Source: Acidobacteriota bacterium (GTDB lineage: Bacteria > Acidobacteriota > Terriglobia > Bryobacterales > Bryobacteraceae). Taken from it: a stretch of 10,135 bases of DNA. A program made the position numbers and the translations under genes. Each line of letters starts with the position of its first letter. The stretch's first letter is position 1. The stretch spans positions 1 through 10,135 of the forward strand of contig JAFDVT010000379.1 in the NCBI GenBank assembly GCA_018268875.1. Reading direction: 5' to 3'. The notes beneath the pieces were generated by a model, which had not been told where the DNA came from, did no database searches, and worked only from the letters and a program-made list of their open reading frames with translations. Below, piece by piece: positions 1-4,811 of the stretch.

Positions 1-409
1 GGGCGGGAGCGGGTACCGGCGCGGCGGCGAGTTCGGCCTTGGGGTCCATCATCACGTTGATGATGTTGTCGGAGACGCCCGCGTCGGTCAGCTTCAGCAT
101 GTCCTGCGGGGTCAGCGAGTACGCCTTGCCGCCCGCCCGCAGCATCTTGACGATCATCTCCTCGGAACGCTTGGCTTTCACAAGTTGGATGACGGTGTCC
201 ACGCCGCTTGCCAGCGCCGGCTTCGCGGCCGCAGCCGCAGCGGCAGGTTTCGCCGGCGCGGAAACGACAGCCTTCGCCGGTGCGGCAGCGACAGGCTTTA
301 CTGGAGCGGCGGCAGGTTTCGCGGGGGACGGAGCGGCTGGCTTTGCCGCGGGAGCCTGGGCGAACATCAGGCTCGAGGCGAGTATGGTTGCCGTAAATTG
401 CTTTTTCAT
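1..409 (-). CDS. Secreted/periplasmic protein with Ala-Pro-Lys linker, partial (C-terminus beyond left edge)
   Basis: The reading frame starts at ATG 409-407 and stays open to the left edge, so 136 residues of the N-terminal part are visible. The start MKKQFTATILASSLMFAQA is a typical Sec signal peptide (Lys-rich n-region, hydrophobic core, AQA cleavage-like site). Residues about 22-63 form a low-complexity linker of repeated PAKPAA/APVKP units. Next comes a compact helical module (about 66-120) with hallmarks VDTVIQLVKAKRSEEMIVKML and LKLTDAGVSDNIINVMM. Two such helical pairs of the form 'selvkagxseeviikml ... GVsdxiI' are common in uncharacterised exported proteins of Acidobacteriota and Planctomycetota; the function is not known. 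A second Ala/Pro-rich stretch begins at the edge. It lies 48 nt after the upstream secreted-protein gene on the same strand and may be co-transcribed. A GAGGACC stretch 6-12 nt before the ATG is a weak ribosome-binding site. Confidence 0.8.
   Translation of the reverse strand, partial: MKKQFTATILASSLMFAQAPAAKPAAPSPAKPAAAPVKPVAAAPAKAVVSAPAKPAAAAAAAKPALASGVDTVIQLVKAKRSEEMIVKMLRAGGKAYSLTPQDMLKLTDAGVSDNIINVMMDPKAELAAAPVPAPA
221..346 (-). repeat. Low-complexity PAKPAA-type coding repeat
   Basis: Imperfect, GC-rich repeats of about 15-24 nt encode the AKPAA/APVKP/APAKA linker of the left-edge secreted protein. It is an internal coding repeat, probably a flexible periplasmic or wall-spanning tether, and not a mobile element. 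Confidence 0.6.
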
Positions 410-429
410 CGGTTCAGGTCCTCGGTACT

Positions 430-443
430 CAAAAAGCTTTTTG
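430..443. other. 14-bp perfect palindrome between two secreted-protein genes
   Basis: CAAAAAGCTTTTTG is a perfect dyad in the 48-nt gap between the stop codon at 458 and the start codon at 409. As RNA it has no loop beyond the central bases, so it would make a poor intrinsic terminator. A dyad operator, or simply an A-tract/T-tract, is possible. Next to it, GTCGC (448-452) and GCGAC (463-467) can form a weak 5-bp stem around the stop codon of the upstream gene. Confidence 0.35.
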
Positions 444-457
444 GAAAGTCGCTTTCG

Positions 458-1303
458 CTATTGCGACCAGGCGACGGTGGAGAAGGCGTCGAACATATCG
501 ATGCCGCCGGTCTCCGAGTTCAATCGAACGCCAAGCGCGCTCACGCCGGAACGGTTGGTGGTGGGAATCGCAATCTCGATCGTCCCGGCGAGGCCTTGCG
601 AAAGCGGGAAGTCTTCGCGAACGTCAATGCCGTACTGGTTGGCGGCGTCCATAAAGCCCTCCAATTCGCCGATCGTGTTGCCGTCGGCATCGCGAACCGT
701 GATGGCGACGCGTGTGCCGGCCGTATTGAGATTGTTCACGATGATCTTGGTGGTGTATCCGTCGCGGTTGTCGAAACGTACTTTCACTTTCTTGCTGAGA
801 GAGTTCGACGGGTAGTACGACGTGGAATGCCAGACACCGTCTGCGATCATGCGTTCGTTCTGCGCCGTGAAGATGACGCGCGCGCCAGTGGCGCTGGCAA
901 GGGACCAGCCTTGGGTGGTTTCACCGTGGCCGTCAGTTACGAACTCCAGCGTGGAATTGGGCTGGATTGTTCCGCGAAGGACGTTCGTCGGGTCCATGCC
1001 GGCCCACGGTACCCGGTACTGTGTGCCTTCGCTGGTGACAAAAACAATCTGATATGTCGCCGCTGTGTTTTCAAGGTTCACCAGCGTGTATCTGGTGCGC
1101 ATACCGTCGCCGTTCACCACCCAGGGCGTCGCCGTGTCGGACGCTTGCGTAATGATCTGCGCGCGGTCGCCCTGGCTCGCCGACGCTGTGCGAGAGCTGG
1201 CGTTCGCCAGGCGCTTCGAAAGCAATCCGGTGGTCTGCTGTTGCGCTTGCGCGGCGCCAATCAGGACCAGCGAAAGAACGGGAAAAATGTGTTTGAGTTT
1301 CAT
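458..1303 (-). CDS. Secreted beta-rich protein of unknown function
   Basis: A 281-residue protein starting MKLKHIFPVLSLVLIGAAQAQQQ, a clear Sec signal peptide with cleavage near AQA|QQQ. I chose ATG 1303-1301; a TTG at 1321 in frame would add MRLIQH before the signal peptide and is less likely. GAGG lies 12 nt before the ATG, a little far for an ideal ribosome-binding site. The mature part is rich in beta-strand-like alternation (TRYTLVNLENTAATYQIVFVTSEG, TKIIVNNLNTAGTRVAITVRDADGN) and ends with a block around SGVSALGVRLN. Similar endings occur in many exported acidobacterial beta-sandwich proteins; I recognise the style, not a named family. No catalytic motif, no cysteine pair and no membrane anchor beyond the signal peptide are visible. 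It follows the ECF sigma gene by 37 nt, so the two are probably in one operon, and it may be a direct target of that sigma factor. Confidence 0.85.
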   Translation of the reverse strand: MKLKHIFPVLSLVLIGAAQAQQQTTGLLSKRLANASSRTASASQGDRAQIITQASDTATPWVVNGDGMRTRYTLVNLENTAATYQIVFVTSEGTQYRVPWAGMDPTNVLRGTIQPNSTLEFVTDGHGETTQGWSLASATGARVIFTAQNERMIADGVWHSTSYYPSNSLSKKVKVRFDNRDGYTTKIIVNNLNTAGTRVAITVRDADGNTIGELEGFMDAANQYGIDVREDFPLSQGLAGTIEIAIPTTNRSGVSALGVRLNSETGGIDMFDAFSTVAWSQ

Positions 1304-1340
1304 GTGTTGTATCAGCCTCAAAATGTGTTGCGCGGCGGCT

Positions 1341-1928
1341 TCACGAATTTGCGCACTTTTTTCCGCCGAGATTGTGAAAAAGCCAGGAACGTCCGAATTC
1401 CCAATCGCGGCGCACCTTGGCGCGGTTCGACCCGAGCGCTTCGGCCACTTCGTCGTCGGTCATGCCGCCGAAGAATTTCAGTTCGACGATACGGGCTGCG
1501 CGCGGGTCCTTCGCTTCGAGATCGGTGAGAAGCAAGTCGATTTCCTCGATGGAATGGTCGCGGCGCGGAGCGGCGTCGATTTCCTCGTTCAAGCTGACGC
1601 GAAGGTGGTTGCCGCGCTTTTCCGCGTTGACCTTGCGGGCGTGGTCCACCAGGATCTGCCGCATCTTTCGCGCCGCGATGCTAAAGAAATGGGCGCGATT
1701 CTTCCAGGTTTCGGCGTCGTCCTTCTGGGCGCTTGGAAAAAGGCTCAAATAATATTCGTTGACCAGGGCGGTGGGCTGCAAGGTGTGGTGGCCGCGTTCG
1801 TGGGACATGGCGCGGCCGGCGATGTGGCGTAGTTCCACATGCACGGCGTCCATGAGTTTGTTGGCGGCCTCGGGCGAACCGCCGCGAACGTCGCGCAACA
1901 GATTGGTGATGGTATGAACCTGCGTCAC
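1341..1928 (-). CDS. ECF-type RNA polymerase sigma factor (acidobacterial/planctomycete ECF group)
   Basis: A 195-residue sigma-70 factor of the extracytoplasmic-function type. It would bind core RNA polymerase and direct it to alternative promoters. Region 2 includes LQPTALVNEYYLSL (about 50-63) and NRAHFFSIAARKMRQILVDHAR (77-98) followed by KRG (104-106), the signature of the family described as Sigma70-ECF/TIGR02999. Region 4 (about 137-184) contains LEAKDPRAARIVELKFFGGMTDDEVAEALG, a helix-turn-helix that reads the -35 element. I chose GTG 1928-1926 because GGAAGGG at 1943-1937 is a strong Shine-Dalgarno 8 nt upstream and the length then fits the family. A start at 2066 would add 46 residues unlike the family and run across a promoter-like element and a hairpin. 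No anti-sigma gene is visible next to it; the neighbours are secreted proteins. A promoter-like element at 2056-2089 also occurs before the neighbouring secreted-protein gene, which makes autoregulation plausible. Confidence 0.95.
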   Translation of the reverse strand: MTQVHTITNLLRDVRGGSPEAANKLMDAVHVELRHIAGRAMSHERGHHTLQPTALVNEYYLSLFPSAQKDDAETWKNRAHFFSIAARKMRQILVDHARKVNAEKRGNHLRVSLNEEIDAAPRRDHSIEEIDLLLTDLEAKDPRAARIVELKFFGGMTDDEVAEALGSNRAKVRRDWEFGRSWLFHNLGGKKCANS

Positions 1929-1936
1929 AATACCGG

Positions 1937-1943
1937 CCCTTCC
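1937..1943 (-). promoter_or_regulatory. Ribosome-binding site that sets the sigma-factor GTG start
   Basis: GGAAGGG on the minus strand, 8 nt before GTG 1928. It decides the start codon in favour of the short form. Confidence 0.7.
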
Positions 1944-2035
1944 GCCGGCGATTGCGCTGCGACACGCTGGATCATTGCTGACTCTCGCTTCCGGATCTGC
2001 GAAATCTATTGATTGAACTGCTGAACCACCATTTA

Positions 2036-2059
2036 TGCCCCGGCCTGGACGCCGGGGCA
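2036..2059 (-). promoter_or_regulatory. GC-rich hairpin in the sigma-gene leader / possible terminator
   Basis: TGCCCCGGC (2036-2044), a 6-nt loop, then GCCGGGGCA (2051-2059): a perfect 9-bp stem. It lies 32 nt beyond the stop codon of the PPC-like gene and 108 nt before the sigma-factor start. On the minus strand it is followed by TAAATGG, so there is no U-tract and a classical intrinsic terminator is unlikely. It overlaps the ATTGCC end of the upstream promoter-like element. A transcription pause, an attenuator or an mRNA-stabilising structure are the options. Confidence 0.55.
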
Positions 2060-2089
2060 ATAGCATTCGATGTTAAAGCGATGTTAAGG
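2056..2089 (-). promoter_or_regulatory. Promoter/operator-like element, copy 1 (11-bp tandem repeat), before the sigma gene
   Basis: Read on the minus strand: TTAACA, 5 nt, TTAACATCGAA, 4 nt, ATTGCC. On the plus strand this contains CGATGTTAAAG and CGATGTTAAGG in tandem, a period of 11 bp or one helical turn. A TTAACA-N5-TTAACA direct repeat matches the known form of PhoP/PhoB-class response-regulator boxes. It sits directly after the PPC-like gene's stop codon and 128 nt before the sigma-factor GTG. A second copy with the same spacing lies at 2812-2845. The binding protein is unknown. Confidence 0.55.
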
Positions 2090-2090
2090 T

Positions 2091-2780
2091 TCAGCGCCTC
2101 GCGGATTTGACGCTGACGATTTGCCCGTCCGCCGCGTGGCAGACCTTCACCCAGGTGCCGGTGAAGTGCGCTTGCTTGAGGAAATCCACGAATGCGGGAA
2201 ACAGCGTGGGCTTGACGGCGCAGGACGCGCAGATCGGAACGCCACCGACTGTGACTTCGTCGGCGAGGTTCAGCGATACCTGGCGCATGTTGAACTGAAT
2301 GTCGTCGACTTGGCCTTCGATACAAGACGCTATTGAGGGAAGAGGTACATCGAGTTGCGCGCCTACTGCGTTGGCCACCAGTTCGATCTCGCTCGCTCCG
2401 TAACGGCTCCACACTGCTATGTAGTAGGTCCCTGCCGTGGGAACCGCGTACTCGACGGACACCGCGTCGGTATCCCAATACGACGCAGCGAGTGTGGACG
2501 GACTATTCGCTAACGTCGTCAGCGTAGGGCTGTAGATTCCGACGTACACTTGCGCTTTGCCAGTCTCCTTCACCGTCGCGGTAAACCGTTGGCCTCGCGC
2601 GAGGCTAACCGAGTAAACCAGCCGCGGCCGCAGCGTTTGATCGACATTGTCATGCAAGACCTGTCCGAACTGAATCGGAATCGCGGTGCGTATGTCGGAA
2701 CCTTCGTAGCTATTCTGTGCGGCAACCGGCATGGCGGAGGCGAGCAGCAGCATCAGGGTCCACTTCTTCTTTTGGGTCAT
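2091..2780 (-). CDS. Secreted protein with PPC-like beta domain and Cys-containing C-terminus
   Basis: A 229-residue exported protein. MTQKKKWTLMLLLASAMPVAAQ is a Sec signal peptide with a VAA|Q or AAQ|N site. Residues about 45-137 resemble a bacterial pre-peptidase C-terminal (PPC) beta-sandwich: RLVYSVSLARGQRFTATV, then YVGIYSPTLTTL, then VEYAVPTAGTYYIAVWS. PPC domains usually accompany secreted proteases, but no protease is attached here. The C-terminal 80 residues carry Cys153, a CxxC (ICASC, 184-187) and Cys214, which could form disulfides or hold a metal. I chose ATG 2780 because it opens directly on the signal peptide; an upstream TTG (2816) would put 12 polar residues in front. There is no Shine-Dalgarno before the ATG. 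Instead the start codon lies in a 7-bp inverted repeat and overlaps the stop of a 6-codon mini-ORF. The promoter-like element at 2812-2845 is close upstream. Confidence 0.85.
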   Translation of the reverse strand: MTQKKKWTLMLLLASAMPVAAQNSYEGSDIRTAIPIQFGQVLHDNVDQTLRPRLVYSVSLARGQRFTATVKETGKAQVYVGIYSPTLTTLANSPSTLAASYWDTDAVSVEYAVPTAGTYYIAVWSRYGASEIELVANAVGAQLDVPLPSIASCIEGQVDDIQFNMRQVSLNLADEVTVGGVPICASCAVKPTLFPAFVDFLKQAHFTGTWVKVCHAADGQIVSVKSARR

Positions 2781-2802
2781 AGTTCGATTGATGCCATGAC
2801 CC
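2774..2802 (-). promoter_or_regulatory. Inverted repeat that would sequester the start codon of the PPC-like gene
   Basis: On the minus strand GGGTCAT (2802-2796), a 15-nt loop, then ATGACCC (2780-2774): 7 bp perfect, with the ATG start as the first three bases of the 3' arm. Folding would hide the start codon. No purine-rich ribosome-binding site is seen in the 12 nt before the ATG. Confidence 0.45.
2777..2797 (-). CDS. Possible 6-codon leader minicistron (MASIEL)
   Basis: ATG at 2797-2795, then GCA TCA ATC GAA CTA and TGA at 2779-2777. The stop shares an ATGA overlap with the start of the PPC-like gene, the usual geometry for translational coupling. CAGGG lies just before the mini-ORF start as a weak ribosome-binding site. 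It could open the surrounding inverted repeat when translated. It is too short to be sure. Confidence 0.3.
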   Translation of the reverse strand: MASIEL

Positions 2803-2811
2803 TGCGAACCC

Positions 2812-2845
2812 GGCAATGAATTTCGATGTTTAGAGAGTGTTAAGC
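2812..2845 (-). promoter_or_regulatory. Promoter/operator-like element, copy 2, before the PPC-like secreted-protein gene
   Basis: Read on the minus strand: TTAACA, 5 nt, TAAACATCGAA, 4 nt, ATTGCC. By my count it matches copy 1 (2056-2089) at 23 of 34 positions, with all conserved blocks at identical spacing and the intervening N5 and N4 fully different. That pattern points to selection on the blocks rather than a recent duplication. It overlaps the TAA stop (2840-2842) of the upstream TPR-protein gene and lies 31 nt before the ATG at 2780. Confidence 0.55.
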
Positions 2846-4129
2846 GGGCAAGGCGCGCTTCACATGCGGCGGCAGCGCCAGGCCTGTTTGCTCATAGGCC
2901 GCACGGAAACGAGGATGCTCCCATAGCGGATCCATCAACGGCACCGTCGCGAAGAAATGTACCAGCGGATATCGGTTCTCATACATGCGCTCGACCGCGC
3001 CGATGGCACGATCCCATTGCCGCAGCATGACTCCCGCCACCAGCGTTCCCACTTCGCTGACGCCGCCGCGATGTTCGCTTGACAGCCTGGTCGCTTTCCT
3101 CGAACCGAAGAATGCGTCGTTCGACATGTCGAAATAGCGGTCCGGCGGACTGCGCCTTGCCTGCGCCAACGCTCGCGCCTGCGTGTACGCGGCCTTCAGA
3201 TACTCGCCTTTTTGCCAATAGTGAACGCCGAGCCAGGCGAGCCCGCACCAATCCTCGGGATTGAGTTTGCCGGCTCGGAGCAGTTCCCGCGCTGCCTCAT
3301 CGGTCCTTCGCGCCACAAGCAGCGTGATGCCGAGATTGGTCTGTAGCGACGGCCAGGGCCGGTCCGACGCGCACAGGCAGTCCTCCATCAGTTGGGCCGC
3401 GCGGGAAGCGCGATGCGTGCCGGTGAGGTAGGCGAGATACCAACTTTCGTGCCGCACGCCGGGATGAAGTGACATCGCGCGATCGAAGAGTTCTTCGGCC
3501 CTGTTCCAGCGCCAATGCAGAAATGCCTCCGTCGCCGCCTTGGCGGCGTTCGCCAGTCCATCGTCAGGCTCGTATTCCAGAGCGCGGTCGGCGTAGGTTT
3601 CCGCAAGGCGCAGGTTGGCGAGCGGCGGTCCTCCACCGTGTACGGCGATCGAAATATGGAGCTGATTGAGCGCCACCATGGCCGGCGCCCAGCGCGGATG
3701 CCGTTCGACGATCTGGCCGACCAGGCCGATGGCGTGGTGAAGATCGACGGGAAACCGGCTTTCAAACAACCAGCGCGCCTCGTTGAGCATCCGGCGAGCC
3801 TCCGCCATGGCGGGATCCGCAATGTCGAAGACGACCTCATACGGCACGGCGCGGAACTTTACTTTCACGGCCGGTTCGGCCAAGTAATACGCCTCAAGCT
3901 TCAGCCGCAGATTCCGGAATTGCACGCGCACGTTGGCGTGCTTGTACGGATGAAAGGACAGGCTCTCCTTGTCAAAGATGCGGACGGCGAGGTTCGACTC
4001 ATTCACCTTGCGGCCGGCTAGTTTGGATTCCACCAGGTACGCGAGCAGTTCGCGAAGCACGCGGGCGCGGGCAAACAACGGATGCGCCAGCACACGGGTT
4101 AATTCACGCTGAATGAGCCCTTGATCCAA
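2840..4129 (-). CDS. TPR-like protein with N-terminal helical/DNA-binding-like domain (paralogue A)
   Basis: A 429-residue, soluble, presumably cytoplasmic protein. Residues 1-100 match a domain very common in Acidobacteriota at the N-terminus of TPR proteins: LTRVLAHPLFARARVLRELLAYLVE (11-34), then FHPYKHANVRVQFRNLRLKLEAYY (59-82) and a P-x-Y beta hairpin (VPYEVVFDI). I take it as a winged-helix or scaffold-like module; its DNA binding is not proven. Residues 110-429 are helical repeats of TPR type (HPRWAPAMVALNQLHISIAVHG, DRALEYEPDDGLANAAKAATEAFLHWRWNRAEELFDRAMSLHPG). It is clearly paralogous to the protein at 5320-6642. The only plausible start is TTG 4129, since an in-frame TAG lies 18 nt upstream. 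A promoter ending near 4137 would make the mRNA nearly leaderless. It is divergent from the acyltransferase operon, so it could regulate it; that is inference. Confidence 0.85.
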   Translation of the reverse strand: MDQGLIQRELTRVLAHPLFARARVLRELLAYLVESKLAGRKVNESNLAVRIFDKESLSFHPYKHANVRVQFRNLRLKLEAYYLAEPAVKVKFRAVPYEVVFDIADPAMAEARRMLNEARWLFESRFPVDLHHAIGLVGQIVERHPRWAPAMVALNQLHISIAVHGGGPPLANLRLAETYADRALEYEPDDGLANAAKAATEAFLHWRWNRAEELFDRAMSLHPGVRHESWYLAYLTGTHRASRAAQLMEDCLCASDRPWPSLQTNLGITLLVARRTDEAARELLRAGKLNPEDWCGLAWLGVHYWQKGEYLKAAYTQARALAQARRSPPDRYFDMSNDAFFGSRKATRLSSEHRGGVSEVGTLVAGVMLRQWDRAIGAVERMYENRYPLVHFFATVPLMDPLWEHPRFRAAYEQTGLALPPHVKRALPA

Positions 4130-4136
4130 GATTTCT

Positions 4137-4164
4137 ATTATCTACGTCTGCGCGGATAACGCAA
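4137..4164 (-). promoter_or_regulatory. Predicted sigma-70-like promoter for TPR paralogue A
   Basis: Minus strand TTGCGT (4164-4159), a 16-nt spacer, GATAAT (4142-4137). A transcription start 6-7 nt further would fall at the TTG start codon (4129), implying a leaderless or almost leaderless mRNA. Confidence 0.45.
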
Positions 4165-4177
4165 CTACACGTCAGAT

Positions 4178-4205
4178 TTGCTCAAAATTTACACGCTTTT
4201 ATTCT
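4178..4205 (+). promoter_or_regulatory. Predicted promoter of the acyltransferase-methyltransferase operon
   Basis: TTGCTC (4178-4183), a 16-nt spacer, TATTCT (4200-4205) on the plus strand. The predicted RNA would start near 4212, leaving a leader of about 29 nt made up almost entirely of the hairpin at 4218-4242. Confidence 0.4.
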
Positions 4206-4211
4206 GAGCAA
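4178..4211. promoter_or_regulatory. Inverted repeat bracketing the acyltransferase promoter
   Basis: TTGCTCA (4178-4184) and TGAGCAA (4205-4211), a perfect 7-bp inverted repeat with 20 bp between. The arms cover the predicted -35 and the last base of the -10 plus downstream DNA. This is how a dimeric regulator could block or recruit polymerase. The bound factor is unknown. Confidence 0.4.
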
Positions 4212-4217
4212 GCCGCT

Positions 4218-4242
4218 ATGGCCGGATTCGCACTCCGGCCAT
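4218..4242 (+). promoter_or_regulatory. Start-codon-sequestering hairpin of the acyltransferase mRNA
   Basis: ATGGCCGGA (4218-4226), loop TTCGCAC, then TCCGGCCAT (4234-4242): a perfect 9-bp, GC-rich stem. The AT of the start codon (4241-4243) are the last two paired bases. No Shine-Dalgarno is present upstream. The stem also contains an out-of-frame ATG at 4218. Confidence 0.6.
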
Positions 4243-4810
4243 GGAAAACAGTGGCTCCTTCCAAATCGCAACGGACGCCGGGATTCGCCAGCAATATTTC
4301 GATCTCCGGGCGGCTGAATATCAACGCACTTTTGGATTTGACGGATCGTGGCTGAAGCAGGAGGACGGGTACGATCGCGCGGGGACGATTATCGTCTACA
4401 TCGAGGGCGGCAAGGTGCTTGCTGGCGCGCGTATCAACTTCTGCACGCCGGCTTCGCCGCTGCGCCTGCCCATGGAATATGGCGGGTTCACGTTGCAGAC
4501 GGCTCTGCCCGAGTTCGGGCTTGGCAACCGCCGCTATGCCGAAGTGTCGCGCCTTTCCGTAGCCGCGGAACGCCAGAAGGGCGAACTCATCATCCGGCTG
4601 CTGGACATGCTGCACGACTACGCGCGGGCCAATGAAACACCGCTGGTGTTTTGTATCTGCTCCCGCAAGAACGCGCGGTTGTACCGCATCATGGCGGCCA
4701 ACAACCGGATGCCGGACAAGTGCTTTCTGATTCTTGAAAAGGTCGCGATGGCTTCGCAGTACGGCATCGACATGAGCCTCTGCCTCTTTCATGAAAAAGG
4801 AGCGATTTAG
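4241..4810 (+). CDS. LuxI-fold (autoinducer-synthase-like) N-acyltransferase
   Basis: A 189-residue GNAT-superfamily protein with the residue pattern of acyl-homoserine-lactone synthases and related N-acyl amino acid synthases. Such enzymes move an acyl chain from acyl-ACP or acyl-CoA to an amine. Seen residues: Arg23 with Phe31 and Trp37 (the LuxI R-F-W pattern, spacing slightly different), Asp42 and Asp45 in EDGYD (LuxI D-x-x-D), GGKVLAGARINF with Arg64 on the central strand, and AEVSRLSV with Glu101 and Arg104 (LuxI E-x-S-R). Length fits LuxI (about 190-220). The C-terminal half (ELIIRLLDMLHDYARANETPLVFCICS) is the usual GNAT second half. No LuxR-type gene is in the window, so a homoserine-lactone product cannot be claimed. 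An N-acyl amino acid synthase, or the acyltransferase class linked with exosortase systems, are alternatives. Its partner is the methyltransferase-like gene starting 1 nt after its stop. The start is supported by family alignment only; it has no ribosome-binding site. Confidence 0.82.
   Translation: MENSGSFQIATDAGIRQQYFDLRAAEYQRTFGFDGSWLKQEDGYDRAGTIIVYIEGGKVLAGARINFCTPASPLRLPMEYGGFTLQTALPEFGLGNRRYAEVSRLSVAAERQKGELIIRLLDMLHDYARANETPLVFCICSRKNARLYRIMAANNRMPDKCFLILEKVAMASQYGIDMSLCLFHEKGAI
4797..4802 (+). promoter_or_regulatory. Ribosome-binding site for the methyltransferase-like gene, inside the acyltransferase gene
   Basis: AAGGAG, 9 nt before ATG 4812. It favours that start over the in-frame ATG 4791, which has no such site, and it implies translational coupling with the acyltransferase whose stop is at 4808-4810. 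Confidence 0.75.
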
Positions 4811-4811
4811 T

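Noticed and set aside
430..443. Palindrome CAAAAAGCTTTTTG as an intrinsic terminator
   Set aside because: There is no loop and almost no GC pairing, so it would not form a stable RNA stem.
39..815. Plus-strand open frame (258 residues) with Ala/Gly repeats
   Set aside because: The repeats mirror the PAK linker on the opposite strand. No start signal, and it covers two better-supported genes.
185..1528. Long plus-strand open frame (447 residues) across the secreted-protein and sigma genes
   Set aside because: Arg/Gly-rich composition with no recognisable domain, antisense to genes with signal peptides and clear sigma motifs. Typical of GC-rich antisense frames.
1929..2066. Longer form of the sigma factor starting at 2066
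   Set aside because: The extra 46 residues do not match the family and cross a hairpin. GTG 1928 has a strong ribosome-binding site.
4241..4810. Calling the acyltransferase a true homoserine-lactone synthase (luxI)
   Set aside because: No LuxR-type regulator in the window and overall similarity is limited to the catalytic pattern. N-acyl amino acid synthase is equally likely.
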